Assembly: GCF_000227115.2 (NCBI RefSeq)
Contig: NC_016486.1
Location: forward strand, 620,001 to 684,000
From: Naumovozyma dairenensis CBS 421
Lineage: Eukaryota > Ascomycota > Saccharomycetes > Saccharomycetales > Saccharomycetaceae
DNA length: 64,000 nucleotides
Direction of reading: 5' to 3'
Shown here piece after piece: positions 1 through 11,143 of the stretch (position 1 is its first letter; the number at the start of each line of letters is the position of its first letter). The notes beneath the pieces were generated by a model. That model did no database searches and was not told the origin of the DNA. It saw nothing but the letters and a program-made list of their open reading frames with translations. The position numbers and the translations under genes are program-made.

Positions 1-1
1 A

Positions 2-1783
2 GCTTATTACACTGGTAAAGCTATTGGATTTTCTTTACCATCCGTTTGGTTCTTTACTGTGTTAGTTCTTTGTGAAAATTCTTACACCACTTTGGGGAGA
101 TTCATTTTATTGGATTCCATGTTATTATTCTTTACCGTGGCATCATATATGTGTTTCGTCATTTTCCATAATCAAAAAAAGAAACCATTCTCTAGAAAAT
201 GGTGGAAATGGTTGATACTAACAGGTATCAGTCTGGGATGTGCCATTTCAGTTAAGATGGTTGGTTTATTCGTCATTACTTTAGTCGGAATTTACACTGT
301 CGTGGATTTATGGAACTTCTTAGGTGATAAATCTATGTCTTGGAAAACTTACATTTTCCATTGGTTAGCTAGAATTGCCTGTCTAATCATTATTCCCTTC
401 TTAGTATTCTTAGGTTGTTTCAAAATCCATTTCGATCTGTTATACCACTCAGGATCAGGTGATGCAAATATGCCATCATTATTCCAAGCAAATTTAGTAG
501 GTTCAGAAGTCGGATTGGGTCCTCGTGATGTCGCCATCGGTTCATCTACTGTCTCCATTAAAAATCAAGCTCTTGGTGGCGCTTTATTACATTCTCATGT
601 TCAAGGGTACCCAGAAGGTTCTCATCAACAACAAGTCACTGCTTACAGTTATAAGGATCCAAATAATGAGTGGTTCTTCGATAGAGCTAGAGGTTTACCA
701 AATTGGAATGAAAACGAAACTGATGTGGAATTTGTCCTCGCTGAATCCACTTATAGATTAGTTCACAAGAGTACCGGGAAAAGTTTACACAGCCATCCAG
801 TCGCTGCTCCAATCTCTAAAACTCAATGGGAAGTTTCAGGTTATGGTGATGCTGAGATTGGTGATCAACGAGATAATTGGATCATTGAAGTTGTCGATCA
901 AAGAGGTTCTGAAAATACCACTAAATTACACCCTTTGACTACATCTTTCCGTCTTTATCATCCCGATATGGATTGTTATTTGGCTCAAACAGGTAGTCAA
1001 TTACCAGAATGGGGGTTCAAACAATTGGAAGTCGCATGCATGAAAAATCCATTTAAGAGAGATAAGAGAACATGGTGGAATATTGAAACTCATGAAAATT
1101 CCGTTTTACCTCCAAGGCCAGAAGATTTCAAATACCCAAGGACAAACTTCTTTAAGGATTTCATCCATTTGAATTTAGCTATGATGGCTACTAATAATGC
1201 TTTAGTTCCAGATGCTGACAAATATGATCTTTTAGCTTCCTCAGCATGGCAATGGCCTACTCTATACCTAGGTTTAAGAATCTGTGGTTGGGGTAACGAT
1301 ACTGTGAAGTATTTCTTGTTGGGTACTCCAGTTTCCACTTGGGCATCATCTGTTGCTATCATTGGTTTAATGGCCTTCATTGTTATTTTGTTATTAAGAT
1401 GGCAAAGACAATACACTGATTTGCGTAATGCTAATGATTTGAATACATTCTTAATGGGTGGGTTCTATCCATTATTAGGTTGGGGTCTACATTATACACC
1501 ATTTGTTATTATGTCAAGAGTTACATATGTCCATCATTACTTGCCTGCACTATATTTCGCGTTAATTATCCTTACATACGTTTTGGATGCTAGTTTGAAA
1601 CGTGTCAGCGGAAGCAAATTGGGATGCTTAGTAAAGACAGTCGCATATTTGACTGCATTTACTTCAGTCATTGGTTGTTTCTGGTATTTCTCTCCAATAT
1701 CTTTCGGTATGGAAGGTCCAAAGGAGAATTATGCTTATTTGAACTGGTTACCAACTTGGAATATCGCAACTGAAACTGATTAG
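2..1783 (+). CDS. PMT2: Protein O-mannosyltransferase PMT2 (5' truncated)
   Basis: This ER membrane enzyme transfers mannose from dolichol-phosphate mannose to Ser/Thr of secretory proteins, usually as a Pmt1-Pmt2 dimer. The reading frame is open from base 2 and encodes about 593 residues of the C-terminal part; the true start lies left of the window, so the first in-frame GTG near base 59 is not a start. Visible are membrane segments near the start, a lumenal region with three MIR-type blocks (around bases 560-700, 745-840 and 945-1050, with repeated HSH and YRLxH elements), and four or more hydrophobic segments after base 1250. The PMT family assignment is secure. PMT2 rather than PMT3 is inferred from adjacency to LTE1, the S. 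cerevisiae chromosome I arrangement. Confidence 0.93.
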   Translation, partial: AYYTGKAIGFSLPSVWFFTVLVLCENSYTTLGRFILLDSMLLFFTVASYMCFVIFHNQKKKPFSRKWWKWLILTGISLGCAISVKMVGLFVITLVGIYTVVDLWNFLGDKSMSWKTYIFHWLARIACLIIIPFLVFLGCFKIHFDLLYHSGSGDANMPSLFQANLVGSEVGLGPRDVAIGSSTVSIKNQALGGALLHSHVQGYPEGSHQQQVTAYSYKDPNNEWFFDRARGLPNWNENETDVEFVLAESTYRLVHKSTGKSLHSHPVAAPISKTQWEVSGYGDAEIGDQRDNWIIEVVDQRGSENTTKLHPLTTSFRLYHPDMDCYLAQTGSQLPEWGFKQLEVACMKNPFKRDKRTWWNIETHENSVLPPRPEDFKYPRTNFFKDFIHLNLAMMATNNALVPDADKYDLLASSAWQWPTLYLGLRICGWGNDTVKYFLLGTPVSTWASSVAIIGLMAFIVILLLRWQRQYTDLRNANDLNTFLMGGFYPLLGWGLHYTPFVIMSRVTYVHHYLPALYFALIILTYVLDASLKRVSGSKLGCLVKTVAYLTAFTSVIGCFWYFSPISFGMEGPKENYAYLNWLPTWNIATETD

Positions 1784-2450
1784 ATGAAATAAAATTATGA
1801 AGAAGAAACGTCTATTCTTCGGCATTATTGTTGTTATTAAATGTACGTATATTTTTTTTACGACTAAACAAACTCTATAGAATTATAGATTATAAAAATA
1901 AGAATTAAAGTGATGTATCATTCATCAATATAATAAAAAAAACTTGATAAACTGCAAAGCTGTTCCTTCTTTTATGGATGGTTTCTAGAAACGATCAAAA
2001 TCATTGAAGCAGAATTATATGCGGAAGCTGCTGAGACTTCGAAGAAAACGTGTTCAACTAGCTCTGACCTTATTAGTCATAAAATATTATTGCCCGAGGG
2101 AAGGTTCGAACCGGATTCCTGTTCCTGTTACCGGGTAACAGATACGGTGAAATATTCCGATTTAAGATAATAATAATATTGACGATTTGATCTCGATCAA
2201 AATATTGAATATCTATACCGAATACCGAATCCATACACCGCCTTCAAGGTCAAATATAGAAGGTAATCATATTTACGAAGGATTCTTAAAACAGCTTATT
2301 TTTCTTGACATTCGCTTACTTTATTTTCTGTCTTTTTTGCCTAATCGATCGTTTTTACCAAAATTATTTATATTCCAATTAAAAACCAAAATTACAATCC
2401 TGCTGCACCACTTTACATTCGCTTATTAAACCACATTTTATTAACCTCTA
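1784..2450. other. Intergenic PMT2-LTE1
   Basis: This stretch of 667 bases lies between two tandem genes and should hold the PMT2 3' end and the LTE1 promoter. It contains A/T runs, an isolated tRNA B-box-like motif (GGTTCGAACC at about 2103-2112) and a palindromic Reb1-type site at 2125-2141. I see no convincing small gene. Confidence 0.6.
2125..2141. promoter_or_regulatory. Palindromic Reb1-type site upstream of LTE1
   Basis: The Reb1 core CGGGTAA lies inside an inverted repeat, CTGTTACC and GGTAACAG around a single central G. Reb1 is a general regulatory factor that clears nucleosomes in yeast promoters. The site is about 310 bases upstream of the LTE1 ATG. The same extended core (CCGGGTAACAGATA) recurs near 45118, upstream of EUC1. 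Confidence 0.6.
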
Positions 2451-5400
2451 ATGGATATTGATATATTTAGTCAACCTGACTATTATCCAACCCCCTCTGA
2501 AAATGTTATCAAGTATACGGAACCATCAACATGGGTGGAAAATAGAAGGAAGATAGTATCCCAATCTGACATCATCGCATTAATAATTTACCTGTCCTCT
2601 CCAATAGACCCAATTGATTATACGATATTTGCAGATTTTTTTCTGATATATAGGAACTTTATCTCACCAATTGAACTACATCAGCTCTTAATATCAAGAT
2701 TCAGGTGGTGTATCAATGAAATTATAGATCACGATGCTAGCAATGGAGAAAGGAAGAAAATTGGAGAAATTGCCCTAGTGAGAACGTTTGTACTTATCAG
2801 GCATTCTTTGCTAAACCATTACATTCAAGATTTTCTACAAGATTATAGTCTTCGATTACAAGTTATCAAATTCCTAAACAATAATACTTTATATCAAAAC
2901 TGTCCGACTATTGTCCGTAGTTCGATTATAAACTTGAAGAAGGCATGGATATATTCATCCAAATTAGCATGGGACAATGTATCCTTCGATGAACCAAATT
3001 CTATTGGTAAGGATGCTTGGTTACTTTTTGAGATTAAGGATATATTACAATTGCAGATGATGAAAAGAAGAGAAAGCCGACTGAGCCAATACGCTATACA
3101 AGGTACTTCAAGTCCAGATTTCCGTAATAGAAGTGTATTATCATTATATAAAACATCGGATAACTTCAAACTCCCGGATGTGAAAAATAAAAAAGCAACT
3201 CCATCCATGTTATTCTCTCCTACAGATAATTCAAAAGGAACATCTTATACATCATCTGGCAAATCAATTGCTTCATTCACATCTGCTTCTGGCGATTTGA
3301 AAGATACAACAAAGAAAGTAACTACGTCTGATCTCACTAAAACTAGTCATATATCGAAGTTAGATCATATGTCAACAGTAATAAAAGATATTGAATACCC
3401 AACTTCTCCGGCAATAAATGCAATAATACCCCCAACACCTGCTAAAAAAGTCGAGTTTATATTGAAGTCATCGTATTTCCCAGAAGTTAGTGGCATTGAA
3501 ACGGAATCACCTTCGTCAATCCAAGATAGCAAACAATCTTTGCAGGGAACAACTTCATCCTCGCTATTACACCGTAGTGCTCTAGGTCTTCTTAATAAAT
3601 GGAAAAAGAATCACAACCATAATTATATTCATACAAGTCACTATAAAAATGAACCTAAAACTCATAATAAACATTTGTTACAACGAAATAATCCTCATGT
3701 ACAACCAGATATTGATAATTTTGTTAAATACGTTATATCAATAACATCTTTAGAGAAAACTGATAAAACTAAGGACTCAGAACAGTTTTCAAATTTGCTG
3801 GAATCCAAATTTGATATTTTAAGTGCAAGAACAATTGATGAAGTGGAATATCTGCTAACTTTACAAAATGAATTGTTGAACAAAGTGGATAAAAATACTA
3901 TAGAAATAAATGCAGATAGTGAGAAACATGAAGCGATAATATCAAGCGAGATAGAGAATGATAACGAAGCCAATACTGCTCATACAAAACTAAAGAAACC
4001 TGCAGATACTGACTTTAGCGCAATGGATAATTTGGATTTATATCAAACTGTAAGCTCTATTGCCCAGTCAGTCATTTCTTTATCAAATATTTTAAATACC
4101 CAAACAGCACAATTGAATTCACCGTCATTAGCAGCACTAGAGAGAAGGCGAATAAAAAGTTCTTTACCTATTTTAGGAAGCCCCAGTACTCTTAATTTCA
4201 AGACCAGATCAAGAGTAAGTTTAGATGATTCACCAATAAAAGAAACGTCACCTCTTTCTCGTAACAACGGTCCACAGAGGTTGGTTTTCCATGGGCCTCA
4301 AGATGAGTCTACCTCTACCACAGATGGTCCGAAATTCAATTATTCTCCAACAAAGCCCTTACGAACTTCACATCGTTCTTCTCCTTTAAAGAATATGCTA
4401 CCTGATTTCAATGACGATTCTTCAGGTTATGACCTCGAAGAAAACGAATCTTTTGTCTCAACAGTGAGCTATGATTCAAAACTATCCTCAATTTCTGTGC
4501 AATTTAAAAGTCCTAGAAGACCCAAAAATGATGCTCTGAATGGGACACTTTTTAGTAGGAATGATCATAGTAACACTAATGAAGAGCCAATATTGAAAAA
4601 GAAGAAGGCTCACAACAATTTAAAAGAGTTCACATTTGAAGCATCAAAACTTTCCTTGCCCAATATGAGTCCGAGGAAAATAAATAAATCACAGTCGCTG
4701 GTGGCTGTTAGCCACGGAAATGATAGCGCTGAAGAAATAGTTGATACTTTGTCGCCGTTAAATAAAATTGTATCACAAACAATTATCAGACCTGCAAGCG
4801 GACGTATAAGTATCTCAAGAAATCCGATGGGTCCGTTATCTCATAAAAGAAAGACTTTCCCTTCCTCACCGAATATTATTTCTAATCGTACTTTCGAAGA
4901 ACGAGAAAAATCATTAATTGAGAGCGAGCAGGAACTAGTTAAATTAGAGGAGGAAACAGCGAAGAGAATTTCTCATTCTTCTAGTGTTGCTACAAGTAGA
5001 TTGTTTAGTAGTCCCGAGCGTTACCGTGGTAATTTAAGGTTATCTGTTACACCCAGCATTAACTCTATTGTAGGTGGAAGCACATTAAATTCCACCGAGG
5101 AAAATCTTGATCCTATCGATGACGATGAAGATTCATTTTATCAGTCGCCACAGAAAGGTAAACCACTAACACTAAGAGAACAATTTAATAAGCCATCATC
5201 ATCCTTGATTTCAGAGGATATTGCTACTGGAAATGAAATTGATTTGTCGAACGGTATGGCAAATAAATATCTATTTACTCCTGATGATGATGAAAGTCTT
5301 GATATAGCATCTCCAGAGAAAGATGTAGAAGTTTTGAAAAATAAATTTCTGAATACAGATGGAAATCATAACAGTAGCGCTAATAATGTTGGAAATGATT

Positions 5401-6665
5401 TAGATTCCACTATTACATCGACGATAACGAACACTCCTGCAAAAGTAGACAAGATCAATGGACTGGATTACAACAAACTAAATGACATTGCAAACATGCC
5501 AGATGATTCCATTCACGAAGATCCTGTTGCTATCGCTATGATGAAATTGGAAGGTACATACGAAGATGCTGACGCTGATGAAAAAAATGGCAATAAGGTA
5601 AACGGGTTAGGCGAAACACCGAGTGTAACGGCGTTGATCAAACAAGTTGAAAATTTGAATATTATGAAGATTCCAGCATTTCCAAAGAGTCCAATCGAAA
5701 AAAGAAGATCACTGCTGATTGAAAGAAGACGGCAAACGATTATGAATATCCCTATAACGCCTACCGGTACCTTGGATGAAGCTGGTAATATAAGCACAGG
5801 TCAGCTTAATGAAAACAATTCTGTAACACCACAACAAGTTCAAGATTTAATTGATAACTATGAAATCAAAGATATTAGCCTAAAGATCACTAATCACCAG
5901 CATCACATTCCCTTTATTTTGATGCATGATTCATTATCAATAGCTGAACAAATGACATTAATTGAAGAAGAACTTCTTTGCGAAATAGATTGGAAAGACT
6001 TATTGGAACTAAAAATTGAGTACAAAGGTCCACCAGTCACAAGTTGGTTACAACTATTGATTAGAAATGAAAGCCTTTCAGGTATTGACTTGGCGATTTC
6101 AAGATTTAATTTGACGGTCGATTGGATTATATCTGAAATTGTTTTAACTACCGATATGAAATTGAGACGGAATACCATTCAAAGGTTTATACACGTAGCT
6201 GAACATTGTCGCATCTTCCAAAATTATAATACTTTGATGGAAATTGTTTTAGCATTGAGTTCTACGATAGTTCAAAAGTTTACTGAAGCATGGAGATTAA
6301 TTGAACCAGGAGATTTATTAACTTGGGAAAAATTAAAGGAAATTCCATCTTTGCACGGAAATTACTCTACGATCAGGAATTTATTAAATTCAGTTGATCC
6401 AATGAAAGGTTGTATTCCATTTATTGTTGTTTACTTGTCTGATTTATCTTTGAACTCACAAAAGCATGATTGGATAGTAGAAGATAAGATCATCAATTAC
6501 AACAAATTTCAAACCAACGTACAAATTGTTAAAAATTTTATTCAGAGAGTCCAATGGTCTAAATTCTATGACTTTAAAGTGGATCATGAATTATTAAGTA
6601 AATGCGTCTACATAACGACGCTGACTAGAGGTGAAATTGACCAAATGTCAATGCAAGCACCCTAA
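2451..6665 (+). CDS. LTE1: Mitotic exit regulator Lte1, RasGEF-family protein
   Basis: Lte1 is a bud-cortex protein that promotes mitotic exit by restraining the Bfa1-Bub2/Kin4 brake on Tem1. It has the architecture of a Ras guanine-nucleotide exchange factor and binds Ras, although its exchange activity is disputed. The 1404-residue product has a RasGEF N-terminal module (about residues 35-150), a very long Ser/Thr/Asn-rich central region with many SP and TP sites typical of Cdk1/Cla4 regulation (about 200-1130), and a Cdc25-type RasGEF domain at the C-terminus (about 1140-1400). The length is close to the roughly 1435 residues of the S. cerevisiae protein. The start is the first in-frame ATG after an AT-rich leader. 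PMT2 upstream and DRS2 downstream match chromosome I synteny. Confidence 0.93.
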   Translation: MDIDIFSQPDYYPTPSENVIKYTEPSTWVENRRKIVSQSDIIALIIYLSSPIDPIDYTIFADFFLIYRNFISPIELHQLLISRFRWCINEIIDHDASNGERKKIGEIALVRTFVLIRHSLLNHYIQDFLQDYSLRLQVIKFLNNNTLYQNCPTIVRSSIINLKKAWIYSSKLAWDNVSFDEPNSIGKDAWLLFEIKDILQLQMMKRRESRLSQYAIQGTSSPDFRNRSVLSLYKTSDNFKLPDVKNKKATPSMLFSPTDNSKGTSYTSSGKSIASFTSASGDLKDTTKKVTTSDLTKTSHISKLDHMSTVIKDIEYPTSPAINAIIPPTPAKKVEFILKSSYFPEVSGIETESPSSIQDSKQSLQGTTSSSLLHRSALGLLNKWKKNHNHNYIHTSHYKNEPKTHNKHLLQRNNPHVQPDIDNFVKYVISITSLEKTDKTKDSEQFSNLLESKFDILSARTIDEVEYLLTLQNELLNKVDKNTIEINADSEKHEAIISSEIENDNEANTAHTKLKKPADTDFSAMDNLDLYQTVSSIAQSVISLSNILNTQTAQLNSPSLAALERRRIKSSLPILGSPSTLNFKTRSRVSLDDSPIKETSPLSRNNGPQRLVFHGPQDESTSTTDGPKFNYSPTKPLRTSHRSSPLKNMLPDFNDDSSGYDLEENESFVSTVSYDSKLSSISVQFKSPRRPKNDALNGTLFSRNDHSNTNEEPILKKKKAHNNLKEFTFEASKLSLPNMSPRKINKSQSLVAVSHGNDSAEEIVDTLSPLNKIVSQTIIRPASGRISISRNPMGPLSHKRKTFPSSPNIISNRTFEEREKSLIESEQELVKLEEETAKRISHSSSVATSRLFSSPERYRGNLRLSVTPSINSIVGGSTLNSTEENLDPIDDDEDSFYQSPQKGKPLTLREQFNKPSSSLISEDIATGNEIDLSNGMANKYLFTPDDDESLDIASPEKDVEVLKNKFLNTDGNHNSSANNVGNDLDSTITSTITNTPAKVDKINGLDYNKLNDIANMPDDSIHEDPVAIAMMKLEGTYEDADADEKNGNKVNGLGETPSVTALIKQVENLNIMKIPAFPKSPIEKRRSLLIERRRQTIMNIPITPTGTLDEAGNISTGQLNENNSVTPQQVQDLIDNYEIKDISLKITNHQHHIPFILMHDSLSIAEQMTLIEEELLCEIDWKDLLELKIEYKGPPVTSWLQLLIRNESLSGIDLAISRFNLTVDWIISEIVLTTDMKLRRNTIQRFIHVAEHCRIFQNYNTLMEIVLALSSTIVQKFTEAWRLIEPGDLLTWEKLKEIPSLHGNYSTIRNLLNSVDPMKGCIPFIVVYLSDLSLNSQKHDWIVEDKIINYNKFQTNVQIVKNFIQRVQWSKFYDFKVDHELLSKCVYITTLTRGEIDQMSMQAP

Positions 6666-7021
6666 TAATATATGCATGGATATAAGCGAAAACTTAGTCT
6701 CTTTGTAATGATACTATGGTACTTAATTAGCTGATAGAAAATTTTATGTCTAGGAGACTTTATACTTAAAAAAGTTAGAACTATGTCTTTTCTCTTGTAT
6801 ACCTTATGTATTCGGTGTAACTATCATGGCACTTTGTAGGCTTGCGCGGGTATGTTCATTGACATTAAATATGTGGCACGAGCATTAAAGAAGAAACTGA
6901 AGGACTATTTTTGCTGAAATATTGAACTATACAAGAATAGTCAACTTCAGGCATTAATTTAAGAAAGGTTGGTCAACTAGAATAATTTGTATAGACTTAT
7001 TGCTATCGTTACGAGTAGACA
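6666..7021. other. Intergenic LTE1-DRS2; MAK16 missing
   Basis: These 356 bases separate LTE1 from DRS2. In S. cerevisiae the essential gene MAK16 sits here; nothing resembling it is present, so it must lie elsewhere in this genome. The stretch is AT-rich and should contain the DRS2 promoter. I see no other feature. Confidence 0.6.
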
Positions 7022-10000
7022 ATGGTTTCAAACAAGAAAGGACCAGGTACTACGTCTCAGCCTGACGATGCTGCCCTTTTTGATATAGATTTTGCAAACG
7101 ATTCTATGGGCCATCCAGCTTCAAATATAACATCGACAGACAATACAGAATCTTATGTAGCTGCACCACATATGTTTCCAGAAGAAGTCATTGATTTGAA
7201 TGATGATGACGATATAGAGAATGACATATATGACAACCCCTTTCAAGATCAACAATCTGACACATGGAATGATAATAGATTTGAAACATCGTCAAATTAC
7301 CAACCAGACTTATTTCAATCTGGGAAGAAGGAAGGTACCTTTTCAAAGATAAAAAATGCATTCTCATTTAAAAGGAATGCACGTTCACAATCTGAAGGTT
7401 TTGAAATGAACAATTACAATGCTGTTACAGAGAATGATTTTGACGATGGCTATACAAATTCTAGAAACCAATTTAACATTAAAATTCTGTTCAACAAATA
7501 TATACTGAGAAAGAAAGTAACTAATGTCAATGAAGCTGGCGTTCCTCGTGAAATATTCATCAATGATAGAGCCGAGAACGCAAAATACGGATACAATGAC
7601 AATTATATCTCCACTACAAAGTATAATGTTGCAACTTTCTTACCTAAATTTTTGTTCCAGGAGTTTTCGAAGTATGCTAATTTGTTTTTTCTGTGTACAG
7701 CTGCCATTCAACAAGTTCCACATGTTTCACCAACGAATAGATATACAACAGTAGGAACATTGATGGTTGTTCTTTGCGTTTCTGCCATGAAAGAAATAAT
7801 TGAAGATATGAAAAGATCCAACTCTGATAAAGAATTAAATAACTCGAAAACAGAAATCTATTCAGAGTCTCAAAGTACTTTTGTTGCAGGAAGATGGATC
7901 GATATCAAAGTCGGTGATATTATCAAGGTCAATTCAGAAGAAGCAATTCCTGCTGATTTAATCGTTCTTTCCTCTTCGGAACCAGAAGGGTTATGTTATA
8001 TCGAGACAGCGAATTTAGATGGTGAAACAAATTTGAAGATTAAACAATCGAGAATTGAAACTACCAACTTAATGGATTCGAGAAGCATCGTTACTTTGAA
8101 TGGCGGCAAAGTTAATTCAGAACATCCAAATTCAAGTCTATACACATTTGAAGGTACTTTGGAATTTAATAATCAAAAGATTCCATTATCCCCAGAACAA
8201 ATGATTTTAAGAGGTGCCACTTTAAAGAATACTGGTTGGATATTTGGTCTTGTCATATTTACTGGCCACGAAACGAAATTAATGCGTAATGCGACAGCCA
8301 CCCCGATTAAAAGGACAGCTGTGGAGAGAATTATCAATATGCAAATTATTGCATTATTTGGTGTTTTGATCGTCCTCATTTTGATTTCATCTCTGGGTAA
8401 TGTTATAATGAGTGCAACAAAGGCAAATCATATGTCTTACCTTTATCTAGAAGGGGTAAATAAAGTTGGTCTTTTCTTCAAAGACTTTTTAACATTTTGG
8501 ATTCTATTCTCAAATTTAGTTCCCATTTCATTATTCGTTACAGTTGAGTTGATCAAATATTATCAAGCTTACATGATTGGTTCAGATCTTGATTTATATT
8601 ATGAACCAACAGATACACCAACGGTTGTCCGTACTTCCTCATTGGTTGAAGAGTTAGGGCAAATTGAATATATATTCAGTGACAAGACTGGTACATTAAC
8701 AAGAAATATTATGGAATTTAAATCATGTTCAATAGCTGGCCGTTGTTATACTGAAAATATACCTGAAGGTAAAAGTGTCACCATGGAAGACGGCCTTGAA
8801 GTTGGTTATAGAAATTTTGATGATATGAAAAAGAAACTAAATAATCCTAATGATGATGAATCTCCACTAATCGACGATTTCTTAACTTTATTATCTGTTT
8901 GTCACACTGTTATCCCTGAATTTCAAAACGATGGATCTATTAAATATCAAGCCGCATCTCCTGATGAAGGTGCATTGGTAGAAGGTGGTGCCAGTTTAGG
9001 ATATAAATTTATCATTCGTAAACCAAGTTCTGTCACAATTTTAATAGAAGATTCCAATGAAGAAAAAACATATGAACTTTTAAATGTTTGTGAATTCAAT
9101 TCAACAAGAAAGAGAATGAGTGCGATTTTCAGGTTCCCAGATGGGTCCATCAGATTGTTTTGTAAAGGTGCCGATACTGTTATCTTAGAAAGATTGGATA
9201 GTGAGTTCAACCCATATGTAGAAGCTACGATGAGACACTTAGAAGATTATGCGGTAGAAGGGCTAAGAACATTATGTTTAGCAACAAGAACAATATCGGA
9301 GCTCGAGTATAAAGAATGGAGTAAGAAATATAATGAAGCTGCCACAACTTTGGACGATAGATCTACAAAAATAGATGAAGTTGCCAACCTAATTGAGCAA
9401 AATTTATTTCTTATTGGTGCTACCGCTATTGAAGATAAATTACAAGATGAAGTACCGAAGACAATACATACGTTACAAGAAGCTGGTATAAAAATATGGG
9501 TCTTGACTGGTGATAAACAAGAAACGGCAATCAATATTGGTATGAGTTGTCGTTTATTGACTGAGGAGATGAATTTATTAATTATCAACGAAGAGACTAA
9601 AGAAGACACAAAGCAGAATATGTTAGACAAGATTACTGCACTTAAAGAACATAAGTTATCACAACACGAAATGAATACTTTAGCTCTTGTAATTGATGGG
9701 AAATCACTTTCTTACGCATTAGAACCTGATTTAGATGACTACTTTCTAGCCATTGCAAAATTATGTAAATCCGTTGTGTGTTGTAGGGTATCACCACTTC
9801 AGAAAGCTCTGGTTGTTAAGATGGTGAAGAGGAAGACAAATTCATTGCTATTAGCTATTGGTGATGGTGCGAATGATGTTAGCATGATTCAAGCTGCGCA
9901 TGTCGGTATCGGTATCAGTGGTATGGAAGGTATGCAAGCTGCACGTTCAGCAGATATTGCAGTTGGTCAATTTAAATATTTAAGAAAATTATTACTTGTT

Positions 10001-11143
10001 CATGGTGCATGGTCTTATCAAAGAATATCTGTGGCAATTTTGTATTCCTTTTACAAGAATACTGCATTATACATGACTCAATTTTGGTATGTTTTCGCCA
10101 ATGCATTTTCTGGTCAATCAATCATGGAATCATGGACATTAAGTTATTATAATGTCTTCTTTACTGTATTCCCACCTTTTGTTATTGGTGTTTTCGATCA
10201 ATTTGTTAGTAGTCGTCTGTTGGAACGTTATCCACAACTATATAAACTGGGACAAAAGGGACAATTTTTTCTTGTGGCGATATTTTGGGGATGGATTGTT
10301 AATGGGTTTTATCATTCAGGTGTAGTGTTTATTGGTACTATGTTATTTTATCGTTATGGTATGGCTTTGAATATGCATGGTGAACTTGCAGATCATTGGA
10401 CTTGGGGTGTAAGTATATACACAACAAGCATATTAATTGTTTTAGGTAAAGCAGCTTTAGTAACAAACCAATGGACGAAATTTACATTGTTTGCAATTCC
10501 AGGATCCTTTATATTTTGGCTAATATTTTTCCCAATATATGGTTCTATTTTCCCATACGCAAATATATCTAGAGAATATTTTGGTATTGTAAAGCATACT
10601 TACGGTTCAGGTACTTTTTGGTTAACTTTGATTGTTTTACCTGTATTTGCATTGATGAGAGATTTCATTTGGAAATATTATAGAAGAATGTATGAACCAG
10701 AAAGTTATCATGTGGTACAAGAAATGCAAAAGTTCAACATTAGTGATTATCGTCCACATGTGCAACATTTCCAAAATGCAATCAGGAAAGTAAGACAAGT
10801 TCAAAGAATGAAGAAACAAAGAGGGTTTGCATTTTCACAATCTGAAGAAGGTGGACAAGAGAGAATTATCAGGATGTATGATACCACACAGAAAAGGGGT
10901 AAATATGGTGAGCTACAAGATGCATCTACTGATCCATTTGCTGATAAGGGTGTTGTGAATAACAATCCATCTAGTGAATCATTTAATATTATTGACAACA
11001 CCCAACTTCCTACTAATCCATTTACAGATGAAGCCAGTAGTGACGATCGAAATACTGGTAATAATGAAGAGACACATCCATCCTTAATTGATGATATTCC
11101 GCCTATAAGGCATTCTGGAGCCAGAGATTCATTTGAAATATAA
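7022..11143 (+). CDS. DRS2: Phospholipid flippase Drs2 (P4-ATPase, trans-Golgi)
   Basis: Drs2 moves phosphatidylserine and phosphatidylethanolamine to the cytosolic leaflet of trans-Golgi and endosomal membranes, with Cdc50 as partner, and is needed for clathrin-coated vesicle budding. The 1373-residue protein shows the P4-ATPase signature: DGET of the actuator domain near residue 333, PISL in membrane segment 4, the phosphorylation motif DKTGT with Asp554, a nucleotide-binding domain, GDGxND, and about ten membrane segments. The cytosolic tails are long. Both carry an NPFxD Sla1-type endocytosis motif (N72-PFQD and N1332-PFTD). The length is close to the S. cerevisiae protein. The neighbours LTE1 and SAW1 support DRS2 over other P4-ATPases such as DNF1-3 and NEO1. 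Confidence 0.95.
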   Translation: MVSNKKGPGTTSQPDDAALFDIDFANDSMGHPASNITSTDNTESYVAAPHMFPEEVIDLNDDDDIENDIYDNPFQDQQSDTWNDNRFETSSNYQPDLFQSGKKEGTFSKIKNAFSFKRNARSQSEGFEMNNYNAVTENDFDDGYTNSRNQFNIKILFNKYILRKKVTNVNEAGVPREIFINDRAENAKYGYNDNYISTTKYNVATFLPKFLFQEFSKYANLFFLCTAAIQQVPHVSPTNRYTTVGTLMVVLCVSAMKEIIEDMKRSNSDKELNNSKTEIYSESQSTFVAGRWIDIKVGDIIKVNSEEAIPADLIVLSSSEPEGLCYIETANLDGETNLKIKQSRIETTNLMDSRSIVTLNGGKVNSEHPNSSLYTFEGTLEFNNQKIPLSPEQMILRGATLKNTGWIFGLVIFTGHETKLMRNATATPIKRTAVERIINMQIIALFGVLIVLILISSLGNVIMSATKANHMSYLYLEGVNKVGLFFKDFLTFWILFSNLVPISLFVTVELIKYYQAYMIGSDLDLYYEPTDTPTVVRTSSLVEELGQIEYIFSDKTGTLTRNIMEFKSCSIAGRCYTENIPEGKSVTMEDGLEVGYRNFDDMKKKLNNPNDDESPLIDDFLTLLSVCHTVIPEFQNDGSIKYQAASPDEGALVEGGASLGYKFIIRKPSSVTILIEDSNEEKTYELLNVCEFNSTRKRMSAIFRFPDGSIRLFCKGADTVILERLDSEFNPYVEATMRHLEDYAVEGLRTLCLATRTISELEYKEWSKKYNEAATTLDDRSTKIDEVANLIEQNLFLIGATAIEDKLQDEVPKTIHTLQEAGIKIWVLTGDKQETAINIGMSCRLLTEEMNLLIINEETKEDTKQNMLDKITALKEHKLSQHEMNTLALVIDGKSLSYALEPDLDDYFLAIAKLCKSVVCCRVSPLQKALVVKMVKRKTNSLLLAIGDGANDVSMIQAAHVGIGISGMEGMQAARSADIAVGQFKYLRKLLLVHGAWSYQRISVAILYSFYKNTALYMTQFWYVFANAFSGQSIMESWTLSYYNVFFTVFPPFVIGVFDQFVSSRLLERYPQLYKLGQKGQFFLVAIFWGWIVNGFYHSGVVFIGTMLFYRYGMALNMHGELADHWTWGVSIYTTSILIVLGKAALVTNQWTKFTLFAIPGSFIFWLIFFPIYGSIFPYANISREYFGIVKHTYGSGTFWLTLIVLPVFALMRDFIWKYYRRMYEPESYHVVQEMQKFNISDYRPHVQHFQNAIRKVRQVQRMKKQRGFAFSQSEEGGQERIIRMYDTTQKRGKYGELQDASTDPFADKGVVNNNPSSESFNIIDNTQLPTNPFTDEASSDDRNTGNNEETHPSLIDDIPPIRHSGARDSFEI

